Notes: a model not told the origin generated them from the letters alone. Positions 26,793-36,112 are shown, numbered from the stretch's first letter. The stretch: DNA of 64,000 nt from Thomasclavelia cocleata (GCF_900102365.1 NZ_FOIN01000002.1:104004-168003); one strand, 5' to 3'. A program made the numbers and translations.

Positions 26793-27461
26793 TCACTCAA
26801 AAGTTTTCAAAAAAGCCTTTAAAACTACCTTTCTTTGTCTTCGACTAATACGAAATAACCTTTTTATTCCCTTTAAATAAACACCACTATCCGATATACT
26901 AAATACTTTATTTTTATTAATAGCGGTTCTTCGACTAATCGGTATAAAATCATCCCCTAAAATTTCTAATACATCTTTAAAAGATTTATTTTTTACTGTT
27001 ATTTGTTTATTATTAGCTATTATAACAGTATTCATACCACCTATATATGTACAATATATTATATCATTTACTTTTACCTTAACTTTTTCTCTATTTACCT
27101 TAAACTCAACTACTGCATTCTGTTTTTCTATTCTAATAAGCATCTTTGAAACATTTTCAACTAACTCTGTTTCTAAATTATCTTTTCCAATAAATCCATA
27201 AATATTAGGGCCAAATGCTTCTTTGCATCTACTATCATAACAACTTACAAAAAGTATTTTTTTATCCTCATTCTTTTTAGCGAACTCAACACCATCACAA
27301 TCTGGCATATTAATATCCAATAATATAAAATCAAAATCCTTATCCAACTGATTTACTGAACTATATGTATACACATTTATATTATCAAATTTCTGTAATA
27401 GAATATTTTTCATCATATTACAAAATACTGGTTCATCATCCACTATTCCTATCTTAATCAT
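26793..27461 (-). CDS. LytTR-family response regulator
   Basis: A 222-residue regulator with a receiver domain (acidic Asp8-Asp9, phosphoacceptor Asp49 in LLDINMP, conserved lysine in FIGKDNL) and a C-terminal LytTR DNA-binding domain (about 115-215, with VNDIIYCTYIGGMN and FIPISRRTAINKN). No histidine kinase is adjacent. It sits directly upstream of the secreted-peptide operon and its two ACCGTT-type repeats, and a second pair of the same repeats precedes the YiiX operon 6 kb away. I infer that it controls both. A GGGAGAGGG site precedes the ATG. Confidence 0.88.
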   Translation of the reverse strand: MIKIGIVDDEPVFCNMMKNILLQKFDNINVYTYSSVNQLDKDFDFILLDINMPDCDGVEFAKKNEDKKILFVSCYDSRCKEAFGPNIYGFIGKDNLETELVENVSKMLIRIEKQNAVVEFKVNREKVKVKVNDIIYCTYIGGMNTVIIANNKQITVKNKSFKDVLEILGDDFIPISRRTAINKNKVFSISDSGVYLKGIKRLFRISRRQRKVVLKAFLKTFE

Positions 27462-27481
27462 TTAATCCCTCTCCCTTATCA

Positions 27482-27517
27482 ATTTTAATGTTATTATAAA
27501 TATATTAACATTAAAAT
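27482..27517. promoter_or_regulatory. Long inverted repeat upstream of the LytTR regulator
   Basis: ATTTTAATGTTA and TAACATTAAAAT are perfect 12-base arms around a 12-base spacer, 20-55 bases before the regulator's start. A TATAAT on the minus strand (27493-27498) lies in the spacer. With no T tract after it, an operator is more likely than a terminator. Confidence 0.45.
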
Positions 27518-27551
27518 GAATAATAGTAAAATGATTAAGATATTTGAAAAT

Positions 27552-28901
27552 TTATTCTTTTTTTAAATTTCTACCAATTGTAAACCACATCGTAATATAA
27601 CATGCCCCACCACCGATAAAATTACTAATAGCTTCAGCTATAAAAACCCCGTTAATGCCTATATAAAATGGTAATATTATAGTTAATGGAGCGACAATAA
27701 TCACTTTTCTAAATACTGAAAAGAAAATTGCCTGTTTGGCTTTTCCTAATCCAACTGCTACTGCTTGACCTGCCATCTGAAAGGCCATCATGAAAAAACC
27801 AAAAAAATAAAGTCTTAAAGCACTAGTACCATTATTTATTATCTCTTGGTTTTGTGAAAAAATTTTGATAAACATTTCTGGAAAAATAGTTATTGATAAC
27901 CAAAGTATTAACATCATTGATAGAGAAGTCAGTGTTACAAATTTAATCCCCTGTAACACTCGATTATATTCACCAGCACCATAATTATATCCTAATACAG
28001 GTTGACAGGCATTTGCCATTCCCTGTCCTGGAAGTGATGCTACTTCACGAATTGAATTGATGATTGTCATAATAGCAATATATAAATCCCCACCATATGT
28101 TTGTAACGTTGCATTACAAATAATTGTTACAATTGAATTAGTTATTGCCATCATAAAACCTGCTGTTCCTAAAGAAAATATTTTTGTTACATACTTTTTC
28201 TTTAAAAACATATTTTTTATTTGTAGTTTAAGAATTGTTTTTTTACCTGTTAAAAAATATATAGTCCAAAAAGCTGAAATAAATTGAGAAATAACCGTTG
28301 CTAGAGCTGCTCCTTTAACCCCTAATCCTAAAGTAAAGATAAATATTGGATCTAAGATAATATTTATTATTGCACCAATCAATACAGTCAACATCCCAAT
28401 CTTAGCAAAACCTTGGCTATTAATAAAACTGTTCATCCCCAAACCAATTAATACAAACACTGTTCCTAATAAATATATCCCCATATAATCATTAGCATAA
28501 GAAATTGTACTTTTACTTGCACCAAACAGCCATAGTAGATCTTCTTTAAATAAAAAAACAATAATAGTTAATATAATACCAAAGATAATTAATAAGATAA
28601 ATGAATTTCCCATTATCTCTTCTGCTTCTTTATTTTTACCTTGCCCTCTTGCAATTGAACAAAGTGGTGCTCCACCCATACCAAATAAATTTGCAAATGC
28701 AATAATAATAGAAATCAATGGTAAACATAGCCCCAACCCTCCCATTGCTAGAGTGGCAACATTGGGTATTCTACCAATATAAACTCTATCAATCACATTA
28801 TATAAAACGTTAATTAGCTGAGCGATAATCATTGGCCCAGCTAAATTTATAATATGTCGTGGTATACTCCCATAGGCAAAATTATTTTTATCAGTCTCCA
28901 T
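27552..28901 (-). CDS. MATE-family multidrug efflux transporter
   Basis: A 449-residue cation-coupled exporter with 12 predicted membrane segments in two similar halves. Characteristic segments are GSIPRHIINLAGPMIIAQL at the N-terminus, VDRVYIGRIP near residue 38, LPGQGMANACQPVLGYNYGA in the second half and IFFSVFRKVI near residue 395. The ATG at 28901 lies nine bases from an AAAGGTG site; the GTG three codons upstream is part of that site. It follows the LURP-one-like gene by 20 bases and is probably co-transcribed with it, downstream of a two-component system. Confidence 0.93.
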   Translation of the reverse strand: METDKNNFAYGSIPRHIINLAGPMIIAQLINVLYNVIDRVYIGRIPNVATLAMGGLGLCLPLISIIIAFANLFGMGGAPLCSIARGQGKNKEAEEIMGNSFILLIIFGIILTIIVFLFKEDLLWLFGASKSTISYANDYMGIYLLGTVFVLIGLGMNSFINSQGFAKIGMLTVLIGAIINIILDPIFIFTLGLGVKGAALATVISQFISAFWTIYFLTGKKTILKLQIKNMFLKKKYVTKIFSLGTAGFMMAITNSIVTIICNATLQTYGGDLYIAIMTIINSIREVASLPGQGMANACQPVLGYNYGAGEYNRVLQGIKFVTLTSLSMMLILWLSITIFPEMFIKIFSQNQEIINNGTSALRLYFFGFFMMAFQMAGQAVAVGLGKAKQAIFFSVFRKVIIVAPLTIILPFYIGINGVFIAEAISNFIGGGACYITMWFTIGRNLKKE

Positions 28902-28921
28902 TTTGATCACCTTTTTATTAT

Positions 28922-29395
28922 TTATCCATTATTTGAACATTTTTGAGCATCAATAGCTAAAACTATCATTAAAACATATAGTGCATTTTGAGGACTATTA
29001 ATATTTAAAGAATATGTATCTGTTAAATTAAAAATCTCTTTATTAATATCACCAATAATTACTCCATTATCATCAATTATTTCATAATTCCATTCTAAAA
29101 AATCACCTGTAATTTGCCAATTATTACAATCAAGGATAAATGATGGTTTAAAAAGAGTAAATTCCTTTTTTATTTGTCCAATATATTGATCATTTATATA
29201 CATCTTAAACCTTGGAAGTAATGTTAAAACTTCCTCTTTAATAGTTCCAATATGTAATCCCTGATTATCATAGATACATAGTTTATGCCCCCAACTTAAT
29301 TCTCCCTTTACAGTATATATGACATTTCCATATTCATCATATATATCATAGCTATCAAACCATGAAAATAACCTTTGTTTAAATAATAATTTCAT
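28922..29395 (-). CDS. LURP-one-related (tubby-like) family protein
   Basis: A 157-residue soluble protein of the LOR family (PF04525), recognised by the opening MKLLFKQRLFSWFDSYDIYD and by repeated short beta pairs such as YDEYGNVIYTVKGELSWGHK and IDDNGVIIGDINKE. Members form a closed beta-barrel around a central helix; their bacterial function is unknown. The ATG at 29395 follows GGAGGAAGAAGG, so a longer form beginning 19 codons upstream is unlikely. It sits behind the histidine kinase gene, after a small terminator, and just before the MATE exporter. Confidence 0.8.
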   Translation of the reverse strand: MKLLFKQRLFSWFDSYDIYDEYGNVIYTVKGELSWGHKLCIYDNQGLHIGTIKEEVLTLLPRFKMYINDQYIGQIKKEFTLFKPSFILDCNNWQITGDFLEWNYEIIDDNGVIIGDINKEIFNLTDTYSLNINSPQNALYVLMIVLAIDAQKCSNNG

Positions 29396-29427
29396 CCTTC
29401 TTCCTCCATATATATTTATCATAACAT

Positions 29428-29450
29428 AAAAAGGATAGCTTAAACTATCC
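29428..29450 (-). terminator. Terminator at the end of the histidine kinase gene
   Basis: GGATAG and CTATCC pair around a 6-base loop and are followed on the minus strand by TTTTTATG. The kinase stop codon lies inside the stem. Confidence 0.75.
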
Positions 29451-30758
29451 ATTTATATTCTTTTCAATAATAAAGCTTACACCAACATCTCTATTCACTG
29501 CTGTTACATTATAGCCATACATTGTACATGTTTTATAAACAATTGACAAACCTAATCCAAATTGACCTTTGGTTCCTTTTTCATAGGGTTTAAATAATGC
29601 TTCTATATTTTCATTATCTAATGATTCTCCATCATTATATAGTTCTAAATAGTTTTGTTTTAAAGTTATCTTGATTTTACTGTTCACATAACGATATGCA
29701 TTTTCTATAATATTTTCTACACAGATACGCCAACACTCTTCATCGCCTTTAAACGAAACAAATGCTAAATCAGTTTCTATTGCTATTTCTGGATGCATTC
29801 CTTGTAACTGAAGAGTTATGTGTTCAATTAATGTTTTCATATCTACTTCATTATTAACATTTTCACTACTTAAAAAATCTAAGCGATTTAAATATAATAA
29901 ACTTTTGACTTTACCATCTAATCGATCTGCATTTTCTATAATAACATCCATAGAAGCATCTTTATCACCATATGGATATATATCATCTTTTACACTTTGT
30001 GAATATGATTTTATTAAAGCAATTGGTGTTTTTAAATCATGTGAAATATTATGAATCATTTCTTCTTTAGTCTTGTTTTGACGATCAATTTCTTCTTTCA
30101 TCACTACCAGCTCATTAGAAACAATTCCAATTTCATCACTACGATCAATTTTAAGTTCACTCTTTTTATCATTTCTAATATCTTCAATATAATTTCTAAT
30201 AGCCTTTAATGGTTTGATTAAATTGCTTACCCATAAAAAAATGACCACACCAATAATTGTAAATGACACATATAAAATATTAATTATCTGTTGTTTTATT
30301 GCAGAAATCAAATTAGCTGAATAATCACTATATACTAATGATACAATATATGTATTATCATCTTTTTTTGTAATTTGATAATATACTGTAGCACCTGAAA
30401 GATTACCTTTTTTTTGAATCTTTTCTTTATCATTTTCGATCATTTCAAATAAATTATTTCTAAATACATAACTTAATTTTTCAGCATCACTATATGTTAT
30501 ATTGGCTGAAGGAATCAAAACATTATTTTCAGCATCATACTTCATATGATAAATTTGTTTATCTGTAGATTTTTCAATTGGGCTATACCCATAATCAACA
30601 TAACCACGTTGAGCTGTTTCAAGAGTTTGAAACATTTGATTATCAATTAAATTTGTTAAATTCTTATTAATAAGAGGTACTAGAATTACTAAAACAACTA
30701 GCGCAATTAATGAAAATATAATAATTAATTGTCGCTGTAGAGAGAATTTCTTTAACAT
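29445..30758 (-). CDS. Sensor histidine kinase
   Basis: A 437-residue membrane kinase. Two membrane segments (about 10-31 and 157-177) enclose an extracellular sensor of about 125 residues. HAMP follows at about 178-230, the HisKA helix holds the phosphorylated His240 in IHNISHDLKTPIALIK, and the ATPase domain has the N-box VENIIENAYRY and the FGLGLSI G-box near the end. It is coupled to the OmpR-type regulator upstream by a TAATG overlap. The signal is unknown. The downstream MATE exporter suggests a drug or envelope stress response. Confidence 0.93.
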   Translation of the reverse strand: MLKKFSLQRQLIIIFSLIALVVLVILVPLINKNLTNLIDNQMFQTLETAQRGYVDYGYSPIEKSTDKQIYHMKYDAENNVLIPSANITYSDAEKLSYVFRNNLFEMIENDKEKIQKKGNLSGATVYYQITKKDDNTYIVSLVYSDYSANLISAIKQQIINILYVSFTIIGVVIFLWVSNLIKPLKAIRNYIEDIRNDKKSELKIDRSDEIGIVSNELVVMKEEIDRQNKTKEEMIHNISHDLKTPIALIKSYSQSVKDDIYPYGDKDASMDVIIENADRLDGKVKSLLYLNRLDFLSSENVNNEVDMKTLIEHITLQLQGMHPEIAIETDLAFVSFKGDEECWRICVENIIENAYRYVNSKIKITLKQNYLELYNDGESLDNENIEALFKPYEKGTKGQFGLGLSIVYKTCTMYGYNVTAVNRDVGVSFIIEKNING

Positions 30759-31411
30759 TAGTCTAAACGATAGCCAAATCCATAAATTGTACGAACATTA
30801 ATTTCTGGCATTTTCTTTCTAAGTCTTCTTAATGTATCATCAACTACACGATCGCTACCAAAATAATTTTCATCCCAAACTTTATTAAGTACTTGTTCTC
30901 GAGATATAGCTAAGCCTTTGTTTACAATAAAATAAACTAATAAATCATATTCTTTTGTTGTTAGAACAATTTCTTCATCTTGACAAAACACTCTTCTTTT
31001 TTCTAAATCAATATTATAACCATCCATTTTTATCTTTGATGGATCATCATATGAACGTTTAATTAAGTTATTGATTCTTAAAACAACTTCTTTAATATTA
31101 AATGGTTTAGTTATATAATCATCAGAACCTTTTTCTAAACCAATGATTCGATCAAACTCTTGATCACGAGCAGACATAAAAATAATTGGCATTTTAGGAC
31201 GAGCACTTTTTATTTCATTAAATAATTCAAACCCACTTGAACGATCTAACATAATGTCAATTAACCACAAATGAACATCATCACTTTTATGCATTAATGC
31301 TTCATCATATGTATAAAAAGAATATACAATGTATCCTTCTTTTTCTAAATAGGTTCTTACTAAATCATTTAAATTTTTTTCATCATCTATGATATTTATT
31401 TTAAATTGCAT
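30758..31411 (-). CDS. OmpR/PhoB-type response regulator
   Basis: A 217-residue regulator. The receiver domain (1-115) has Asp9-Asp10, phosphoacceptor Asp52 in LWLIDIML and a lysine in YITKPFN; the C-terminal winged helix (about 125-217) has the VLTTKEYDLLVYFI and VDDTLRRLRKKM helices. It is the cognate partner of the overlapping histidine kinase. A GAGGTG site lies seven bases before the ATG. A hairpin separates it from glmM upstream. Confidence 0.94.
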   Translation of the reverse strand: MQFKINIIDDEKNLNDLVRTYLEKEGYIVYSFYTYDEALMHKSDDVHLWLIDIMLDRSSGFELFNEIKSARPKMPIIFMSARDQEFDRIIGLEKGSDDYITKPFNIKEVVLRINNLIKRSYDDPSKIKMDGYNIDLEKRRVFCQDEEIVLTTKEYDLLVYFIVNKGLAISREQVLNKVWDENYFGSDRVVDDTLRRLRKKMPEINVRTIYGFGYRLD

Positions 31412-31440
31412 TTATTTCACCTCACTTTTAATATATATAA

Positions 31441-31467
31441 AATATTGCCATATTATATGGCAATATT
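31441..31467 (-). terminator. Terminator of cdaA-cdaR-glmM
   Basis: AATATTGCCATA and TATGGCAATATT are perfect 12-base arms with a 3-base loop, about 20 bases after the glmM stop, followed by TTTTATATAT on the minus strand. Confidence 0.8.
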
Positions 31468-31485
31468 ATGTGATATTATGTTATT

Positions 31486-32835
31486 TTATCTTTTAATAAT
31501 AAAACCTTTCTCTTTCATCTTGTCAACAATCTTATTTACATTAATCAAACATTTTTCATCACTGTCAGCTTCAACCATTACTCTTACAACTGGCTCAGTT
31601 CCACTTTCACGAACAAGAACACGTCCATTTTCACCTAAATCAGCTTCAACTTCAGCAATTACAGCTTTTACATCTGGATCCTGTTGAGCTTCTTTTTTAT
31701 CTCTAACAGGTACATTTTTCATTAATTGAGGATAAATAGTAACAGGTTCTATCAATTGTGCAATCGTACGTTTACTTTCAATTACAGCTTCCATAACTTT
31801 TAATGATGTTAATATTCCATCACCAGTTGTAGCATGTTTTGAAAAAATAATATGCCCTGATTGTTCTCCACCTAAAACATGACCATTTTTTACCATATTT
31901 TCATTTACATATTTATCTCCAACAGCAGTTTTTTCATATTTAATATTTTCTTTATCAAAAGCTTTATATAAACCTATATTTGACATAATTGTAGTGACTA
32001 CTGTATCATTTGCTAATTCACCATGATCCTTTAAATATTTTCCACATACATATAAAATCAAATCACCATCTACAACTCTTCCAAATTCATCAACACAAAT
32101 ACAACGATCAGCATCACCATCATAAGCAAAACCAATATCTAAAGCATTTTCTTTAACATATTGTTGCAACACTTCAATATGAGTTGATCCACAATTTGTA
32201 TTAATATTTAATCCATTAGGATCACTATTGATTACAAAAGTTTTAGCACCTAATGCATCAAAAACACTTTTAGCAATAGCACTACTTGCACCATTTGCAC
32301 AGTCCAAACCAACTCGATAATTTCTAAAAGCCCTTGTTGGAATTGACATCAAATATCCAATATAGCGATTACGTCCTATTGAGTAATCTAAAGCACAACC
32401 AATTTCATCTTTTGTTGCATATGGTAATTCATCAATCAACCCATCTATATACTGTTCAATTAAGTTTTCAATATCAGCATCTATTTTATGACCATTACCA
32501 TCAAGTATTTTAATCCCATTATCATAATAAGGATTATGAGATGCTGAAATCATGATTCCACAATGAAATTCTTCACTAGTTACCACATATGAAACTGAAG
32601 GTGTAGTTGTTACATGCAATAAATAAACATCTGCCCCACTTGCAGTAAGACCAGATACCAATGCATATTCCAACATATAAGAACTTCTACGTGTATCTTT
32701 TCCAATTACAATTTTAGCTTTTTCATTACGAGAGTAGTACCAACCTAGATAACGTCCTACCTTATAGGCATGTTCAACTGTTAGTTCAACATTGGCTTCC
32801 CCTCTAAATCCATCTGTACCAAAATATTTACCCAT
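31486..32835 (-). CDS. glmM: Phosphoglucosamine mutase
   Basis: Interconverts glucosamine-6-phosphate and glucosamine-1-phosphate for cell-wall UDP-GlcNAc. The 449-residue enzyme begins MGKYFGTDGFRGEAN and has the phosphoserine loop ISASHNPYYDNGIK with the active serine at about 99, the metal-binding loop DGDADRC near 240, the sugar loop GGEQSGH near 322 and the phosphate loop RESGTEPVVRVM near 408. It is the last gene of the conserved cdaA-cdaR-glmM operon, linking peptidoglycan precursor supply with c-di-AMP. Confidence 0.97.
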   Translation of the reverse strand: MGKYFGTDGFRGEANVELTVEHAYKVGRYLGWYYSRNEKAKIVIGKDTRRSSYMLEYALVSGLTASGADVYLLHVTTTPSVSYVVTSEEFHCGIMISASHNPYYDNGIKILDGNGHKIDADIENLIEQYIDGLIDELPYATKDEIGCALDYSIGRNRYIGYLMSIPTRAFRNYRVGLDCANGASSAIAKSVFDALGAKTFVINSDPNGLNINTNCGSTHIEVLQQYVKENALDIGFAYDGDADRCICVDEFGRVVDGDLILYVCGKYLKDHGELANDTVVTTIMSNIGLYKAFDKENIKYEKTAVGDKYVNENMVKNGHVLGGEQSGHIIFSKHATTGDGILTSLKVMEAVIESKRTIAQLIEPVTIYPQLMKNVPVRDKKEAQQDPDVKAVIAEVEADLGENGRVLVRESGTEPVVRVMVEADSDEKCLINVNKIVDKMKEKGFIIKR

Positions 32836-32847
32836 TACCTTTTCCTC

Positions 32848-34263
32848 CTATTTTTTTAAAGTAACTGTTATTTTTTCAGGCGAAACTAACTTATAACTTA
32901 AATATCCTTTATTAGTATCCAAATCTACTTTAACAGTATTACTTCCAATTTTCAAGTCTTCTAAATTAATTGATGCAACAAAATCACTAGCTGATACACT
33001 ATCTAATTTTTCCGCTACCCCTTCAACTTCAATTGAAACTTTCTCTTGTCCATTAGTAAAAATAACTCGATAATTACCTTCATTATTAACTATATTAATG
33101 GGGACATCTGTAACAAGTTTTTTTATAGCTGGGGAAACTCTTATTGAAGCATCAACTGTATCAAAAGCAAATTTATTAATTTTATCAATTTTAGATATTG
33201 GCAATTTACTATAGCTTTTATCCCCACTTAAATCAGATATATCTATATTCACATATACATTATTAACACTATTTAAAAATTCTTCTTTTCCATATATTTT
33301 AACTTTTTCTTTTGATAATGTAACACTTTCTAATCCATAGCCACTTTCAAAATGTCCTGTATATTGCGGAAGTATTAAAACTTCTTTACTATATGAAGAA
33401 ACATCACATTGTACTTTTACAGTATTGGGAATTATTTCAACATCAAGTTTTTTACCACTACGATCATAGGCAAAGATTCTAGCTTTTTGTTCAAAAGCAC
33501 CTTTAATCTCTTTTAGATCAATTGCTGCTTTAACAGCATTAATCTTGCCTATTGTATCTTGAGAACCTCGTACTTCTACTTGCTGATGCTCCATTGACTC
33601 AACTGAAACAGAATATTTATTATCTAATTCTTCTTCATTAATAAAATTGTAGCCTAACTCAAACGTTTTAGTGATTTTTTGAGTAATCTTAACATTTACT
33701 GTCTGAGGTACGATCATAACTTGTAAATCACTAGGAAACCCTTCACTTTTAAACTCGATTGTATGATCACCTTCTCCTAAACTAGAAAAATCAGCAATAA
33801 TTTTATAATTCTTAGCAATCTTTGCCGAATATATATCTATTGAAGGACCAACAAGTGCCACATTTACTGTTTCAGGTAAACCAACAACATCAAAATCATC
33901 TTGTAATCCTTGAGCATCAATTTTCACATCATAAATATAATCTCCACCATTTAGTTTAGAAAAGATACTATTGACACTACCATTAATTGTAAACAACAAT
34001 ACAATTGCCATAATAAAAGATAAAACTTTCATCGATAGATTTGACTGTAACATTCGATCTAAAAATACATTCAAAGAATTAACAGTTTTATAAAGAATTT
34101 CAAAAGCTTTATCCTTTACATTAAATGTCTCTTCATTATTTCTTATTAATGTTTGTTTATCATTTTTCTTATTCTCTGACTTTTGTCGTGTAATAAAATT
34201 TAAAAAGAAATCTGTAGTAGAATCCTTCTTAATCGATGGTTTTTGATTATCCTTTTTGATCAT
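32848..34263 (-). CDS. cdaR: CdaR/YbbR-domain regulator of diadenylate cyclase
   Basis: About 471 residues. The cytoplasmic N-terminus is followed by one membrane segment (about 80-97) and an extracellular region built from four YbbR repeats, each ending in a strand such as PETVNVALVG, PQTVNVKITQK or PNTVKVQCD. CdaR binds and modulates CdaA at the membrane. The gene overlaps the end of cdaA by 17 bases. The ATG at 34263 has GGATGG eight bases upstream; an ATG four codons earlier is an alternative start. It lies 12 bases before glmM. Confidence 0.93.
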   Translation of the reverse strand: MIKKDNQKPSIKKDSTTDFFLNFITRQKSENKKNDKQTLIRNNEETFNVKDKAFEILYKTVNSLNVFLDRMLQSNLSMKVLSFIMAIVLLFTINGSVNSIFSKLNGGDYIYDVKIDAQGLQDDFDVVGLPETVNVALVGPSIDIYSAKIAKNYKIIADFSSLGEGDHTIEFKSEGFPSDLQVMIVPQTVNVKITQKITKTFELGYNFINEEELDNKYSVSVESMEHQQVEVRGSQDTIGKINAVKAAIDLKEIKGAFEQKARIFAYDRSGKKLDVEIIPNTVKVQCDVSSYSKEVLILPQYTGHFESGYGLESVTLSKEKVKIYGKEEFLNSVNNVYVNIDISDLSGDKSYSKLPISKIDKINKFAFDTVDASIRVSPAIKKLVTDVPINIVNNEGNYRVIFTNGQEKVSIEVEGVAEKLDSVSASDFVASINLEDLKIGSNTVKVDLDTNKGYLSYKLVSPEKITVTLKK

Positions 34264-35074
34264 CTTTTTCACCATCCTTTTCTTTTGAATTAAACCAGTT
34301 TAATTCATTAACTAAAGAAGCTCTTAATTCCTTACGAGGAATTTTTCGAAGTTTTCCATTAACCGCAAATGAAATAGTTCCTGTTTCCTCAGACACAACT
34401 ACTGTTAATGAATCAGTTATTTCACTGATACCTAGAGCTGCACGATGTCTTGCACCATATAATGGACTTAATTCCTGATTAGTTGGAGGATAAAATGCAG
34501 CAGCACAAATAACACGATCATCTTTTATAATAGTTGCCCCATCATGTAATGGTGTCCCCTCCCAAAATATCGTTGTAAATAATTCAGACTTTATATCTGC
34601 ATTTATTTTAGTACCTGTATTTATATAATCTATTAATGATTGGCTTCTTTCAAATGTAATTAGTGCTCCAGTTTGATCTTCGGATAATTTTGTAATAGCC
34701 GCCACTAATTCATCCATTAAACGTTCCTTTTCATCATCTGATAAATTATCATGTTTGATTTCAAGTTTAGTTCGACCAATTTTTTCTAATAATCCTCTAA
34801 TTTCTGGCTGAAATACTATAATAATGGCTACAACACCCCATGTTAGCACTGTGTCTACTAAATAATCCATTGCACTTAATCCTAATAAATTTGTAAATAT
34901 TTTTAAAATAAGAATTAGTAGAACTCCTTTAAATAATTGCATGGTACGCATATTCTGTCTCATCATTGAAACTAAAACATATATAACATACCAAACTAAA
35001 ATCAAATCTATAATAGTTCTGACTACATTAAAAATCAAACTTAAATTAAATGTAATTGCAGAAACAATCGGCAT
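34247..35074 (-). CDS. cdaA: Diadenylate cyclase CdaA
   Basis: Makes the second messenger c-di-AMP from two ATP. Three N-terminal membrane segments (within residues 1-75) precede the DisA_N catalytic domain, in which both signature motifs are visible: DGA in GTPLHDGATII and RHR in GARHRAALGIS. The start MPIVSAITFNL at 35074 has an AGGTGG site. An ATG seven codons upstream lies only a few bases downstream of an extended -10 box and so would hardly be in the transcript. It is the first gene of cdaA-cdaR-glmM. Confidence 0.95.
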   Translation of the reverse strand: MPIVSAITFNLSLIFNVVRTIIDLILVWYVIYVLVSMMRQNMRTMQLFKGVLLILILKIFTNLLGLSAMDYLVDTVLTWGVVAIIIVFQPEIRGLLEKIGRTKLEIKHDNLSDDEKERLMDELVAAITKLSEDQTGALITFERSQSLIDYINTGTKINADIKSELFTTIFWEGTPLHDGATIIKDDRVICAAAFYPPTNQELSPLYGARHRAALGISEITDSLTVVVSEETGTISFAVNGKLRKIPRKELRASLVNELNWFNSKEKDGEKDDQKG

Positions 35075-35100
35075 CAAAATACCACCTACTTTCATGACCT

Positions 35101-35109
35101 ATTATAACA
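35101..35109 (-). promoter_or_regulatory. Extended -10 promoter of cdaA
   Basis: TGTTATAAT on the minus strand is a perfect extended -10 element, 27 bases before the cdaA start at 35074. No convincing -35 box is seen, as usual for this promoter class. Confidence 0.55.
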
Positions 35110-35464
35110 TTATCATATCTAAAATAAAAATCATTTATTATATATTTAAATCTCTTTAATCTAACAAATTACAACATTACTAATACATATAGTAAACAAT
35201 ATTAAAATATCTTAATTCTATAAAATAAATATGAAAACAATAAGATTTTATGTTAAAGAAAATAATTTAATTACTTTATTACTTTACGATTTTAAAAATC
35301 TCTGAAGCAGTAACTACTAATTCACTTACAAACCAATTAAAGAATAATTTTCATGAAAACTAGTTTGCCAACAATTTTAATAAAAACTAAATACCTCACT
35401 TAATACCATTTGTATGATTTTTGTTTTATAACATAATAGCTTGTCCTAACAAGATAACAATTAA
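35110..35464. other. Intergenic region between cdaA and ferritin
   Basis: About 350 bases of AT-rich DNA between divergent genes. I see no open frame with a ribosome-binding site, no strong hairpin and no known RNA motif. Only the ends hold promoter elements. Confidence 0.5.
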
Positions 35465-35485
35465 TAAAATAATTGAATTATTTTA
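35465..35485. promoter_or_regulatory. 21-bp palindrome, candidate Fur/PerR-family operator of ferritin
   Basis: TAAAATAATT and AATTATTTTA flank a single central G, forming a perfect 21-base palindrome 11 bases upstream of the ferritin -35 box. The 1-base centre and the A/T pattern resemble the boxes of Fur-family regulators (PerR, Fur), which commonly control ferritin. The regulator is inferred, not seen. Confidence 0.5.
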
Positions 35486-35496
35486 GCATTTGGTTA

Positions 35497-35525
35497 TTAA
35501 CTTTATCAAAAAATAGGTCTATACT
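35497..35525 (+). promoter_or_regulatory. Promoter of ferritin
   Basis: TTAACT and TATACT are 17 bases apart and end 20 bases before the ATG, with AGGAGG in between. Confidence 0.55.
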
Positions 35526-35545
35526 ATAAACAGGAGGTAACTAAG

Positions 35546-36058
35546 ATGTTAAATAAAAAAATTGTAGAACTATTAAATGATCAAATTAATAAAGAATTAT
35601 ATTCTGCTTATCTTTATTTAGATTTTTCTAATTATTATAAAGATAATGGATTAGACGGATTTGCAAATTGGTACAATATCCAAGCTCAAGAAGAAAGAGA
35701 TCATGCAATGTTATTTGTTCAATATCTTCAAAATAACAATGCTAAAGTAATATTAGAAGCAATTGATAAACCAGATAAAGAATATACAAAATTAAATGAT
35801 CCTCTTATCTTTGGTTTAGAACATGAAGAATATGTAACTAGTTTAATTCACAATCTTTATGATGCTGCATATTCAGTAAAAGATTTTCGTACAATGCAGT
35901 TTTTAGATTGGTTTGTTAAAGAACAAGGTGAAGAAGAAACTAATGCAAATGATTTAATTACAAAATTCAACCTATTTGGTTCAGATTCTCGCTCTCTTTA
36001 TTTACTTGATAGCGAATTAGCAGCACGTGTTTATAGTGCACCATCTCTTGTCCTATAA
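35546..36058 (+). CDS. ftnA: Ferritin (non-haem, FtnA type)
   Basis: Iron-storage protein of 170 residues that assembles into a 24-subunit shell. The ferroxidase ligands are present: Glu17 in NKELYSAYLYL, Glu50 and His53 in QEERDHAML, a glutamate near 94, and Glu/Gln in KEQGEEE near 126-131. Length and motifs match FtnA rather than Dps or bacterioferritin (no haem methionine). It is a single gene with its own promoter, an upstream palindrome and a strong terminator, so it is probably controlled by iron or peroxide. Confidence 0.95.
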   Translation: MLNKKIVELLNDQINKELYSAYLYLDFSNYYKDNGLDGFANWYNIQAQEERDHAMLFVQYLQNNNAKVILEAIDKPDKEYTKLNDPLIFGLEHEEYVTSLIHNLYDAAYSVKDFRTMQFLDWFVKEQGEEETNANDLITKFNLFGSDSRSLYLLDSELAARVYSAPSLVL

Positions 36059-36063
36059 AAATT

Positions 36064-36112
36064 AAAAGTCATAACGAATAAATATTAACTATTTATTCAC
36101 TATGACTTTTTT
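36064..36112 (+). terminator. Terminator of ferritin
   Basis: AAAAGTCATA and TATGACTTTT with an inner AATAAAT/ATTTATT stem form a long hairpin, ending in six T on the plus strand, just after the ferritin stop. Confidence 0.88.
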
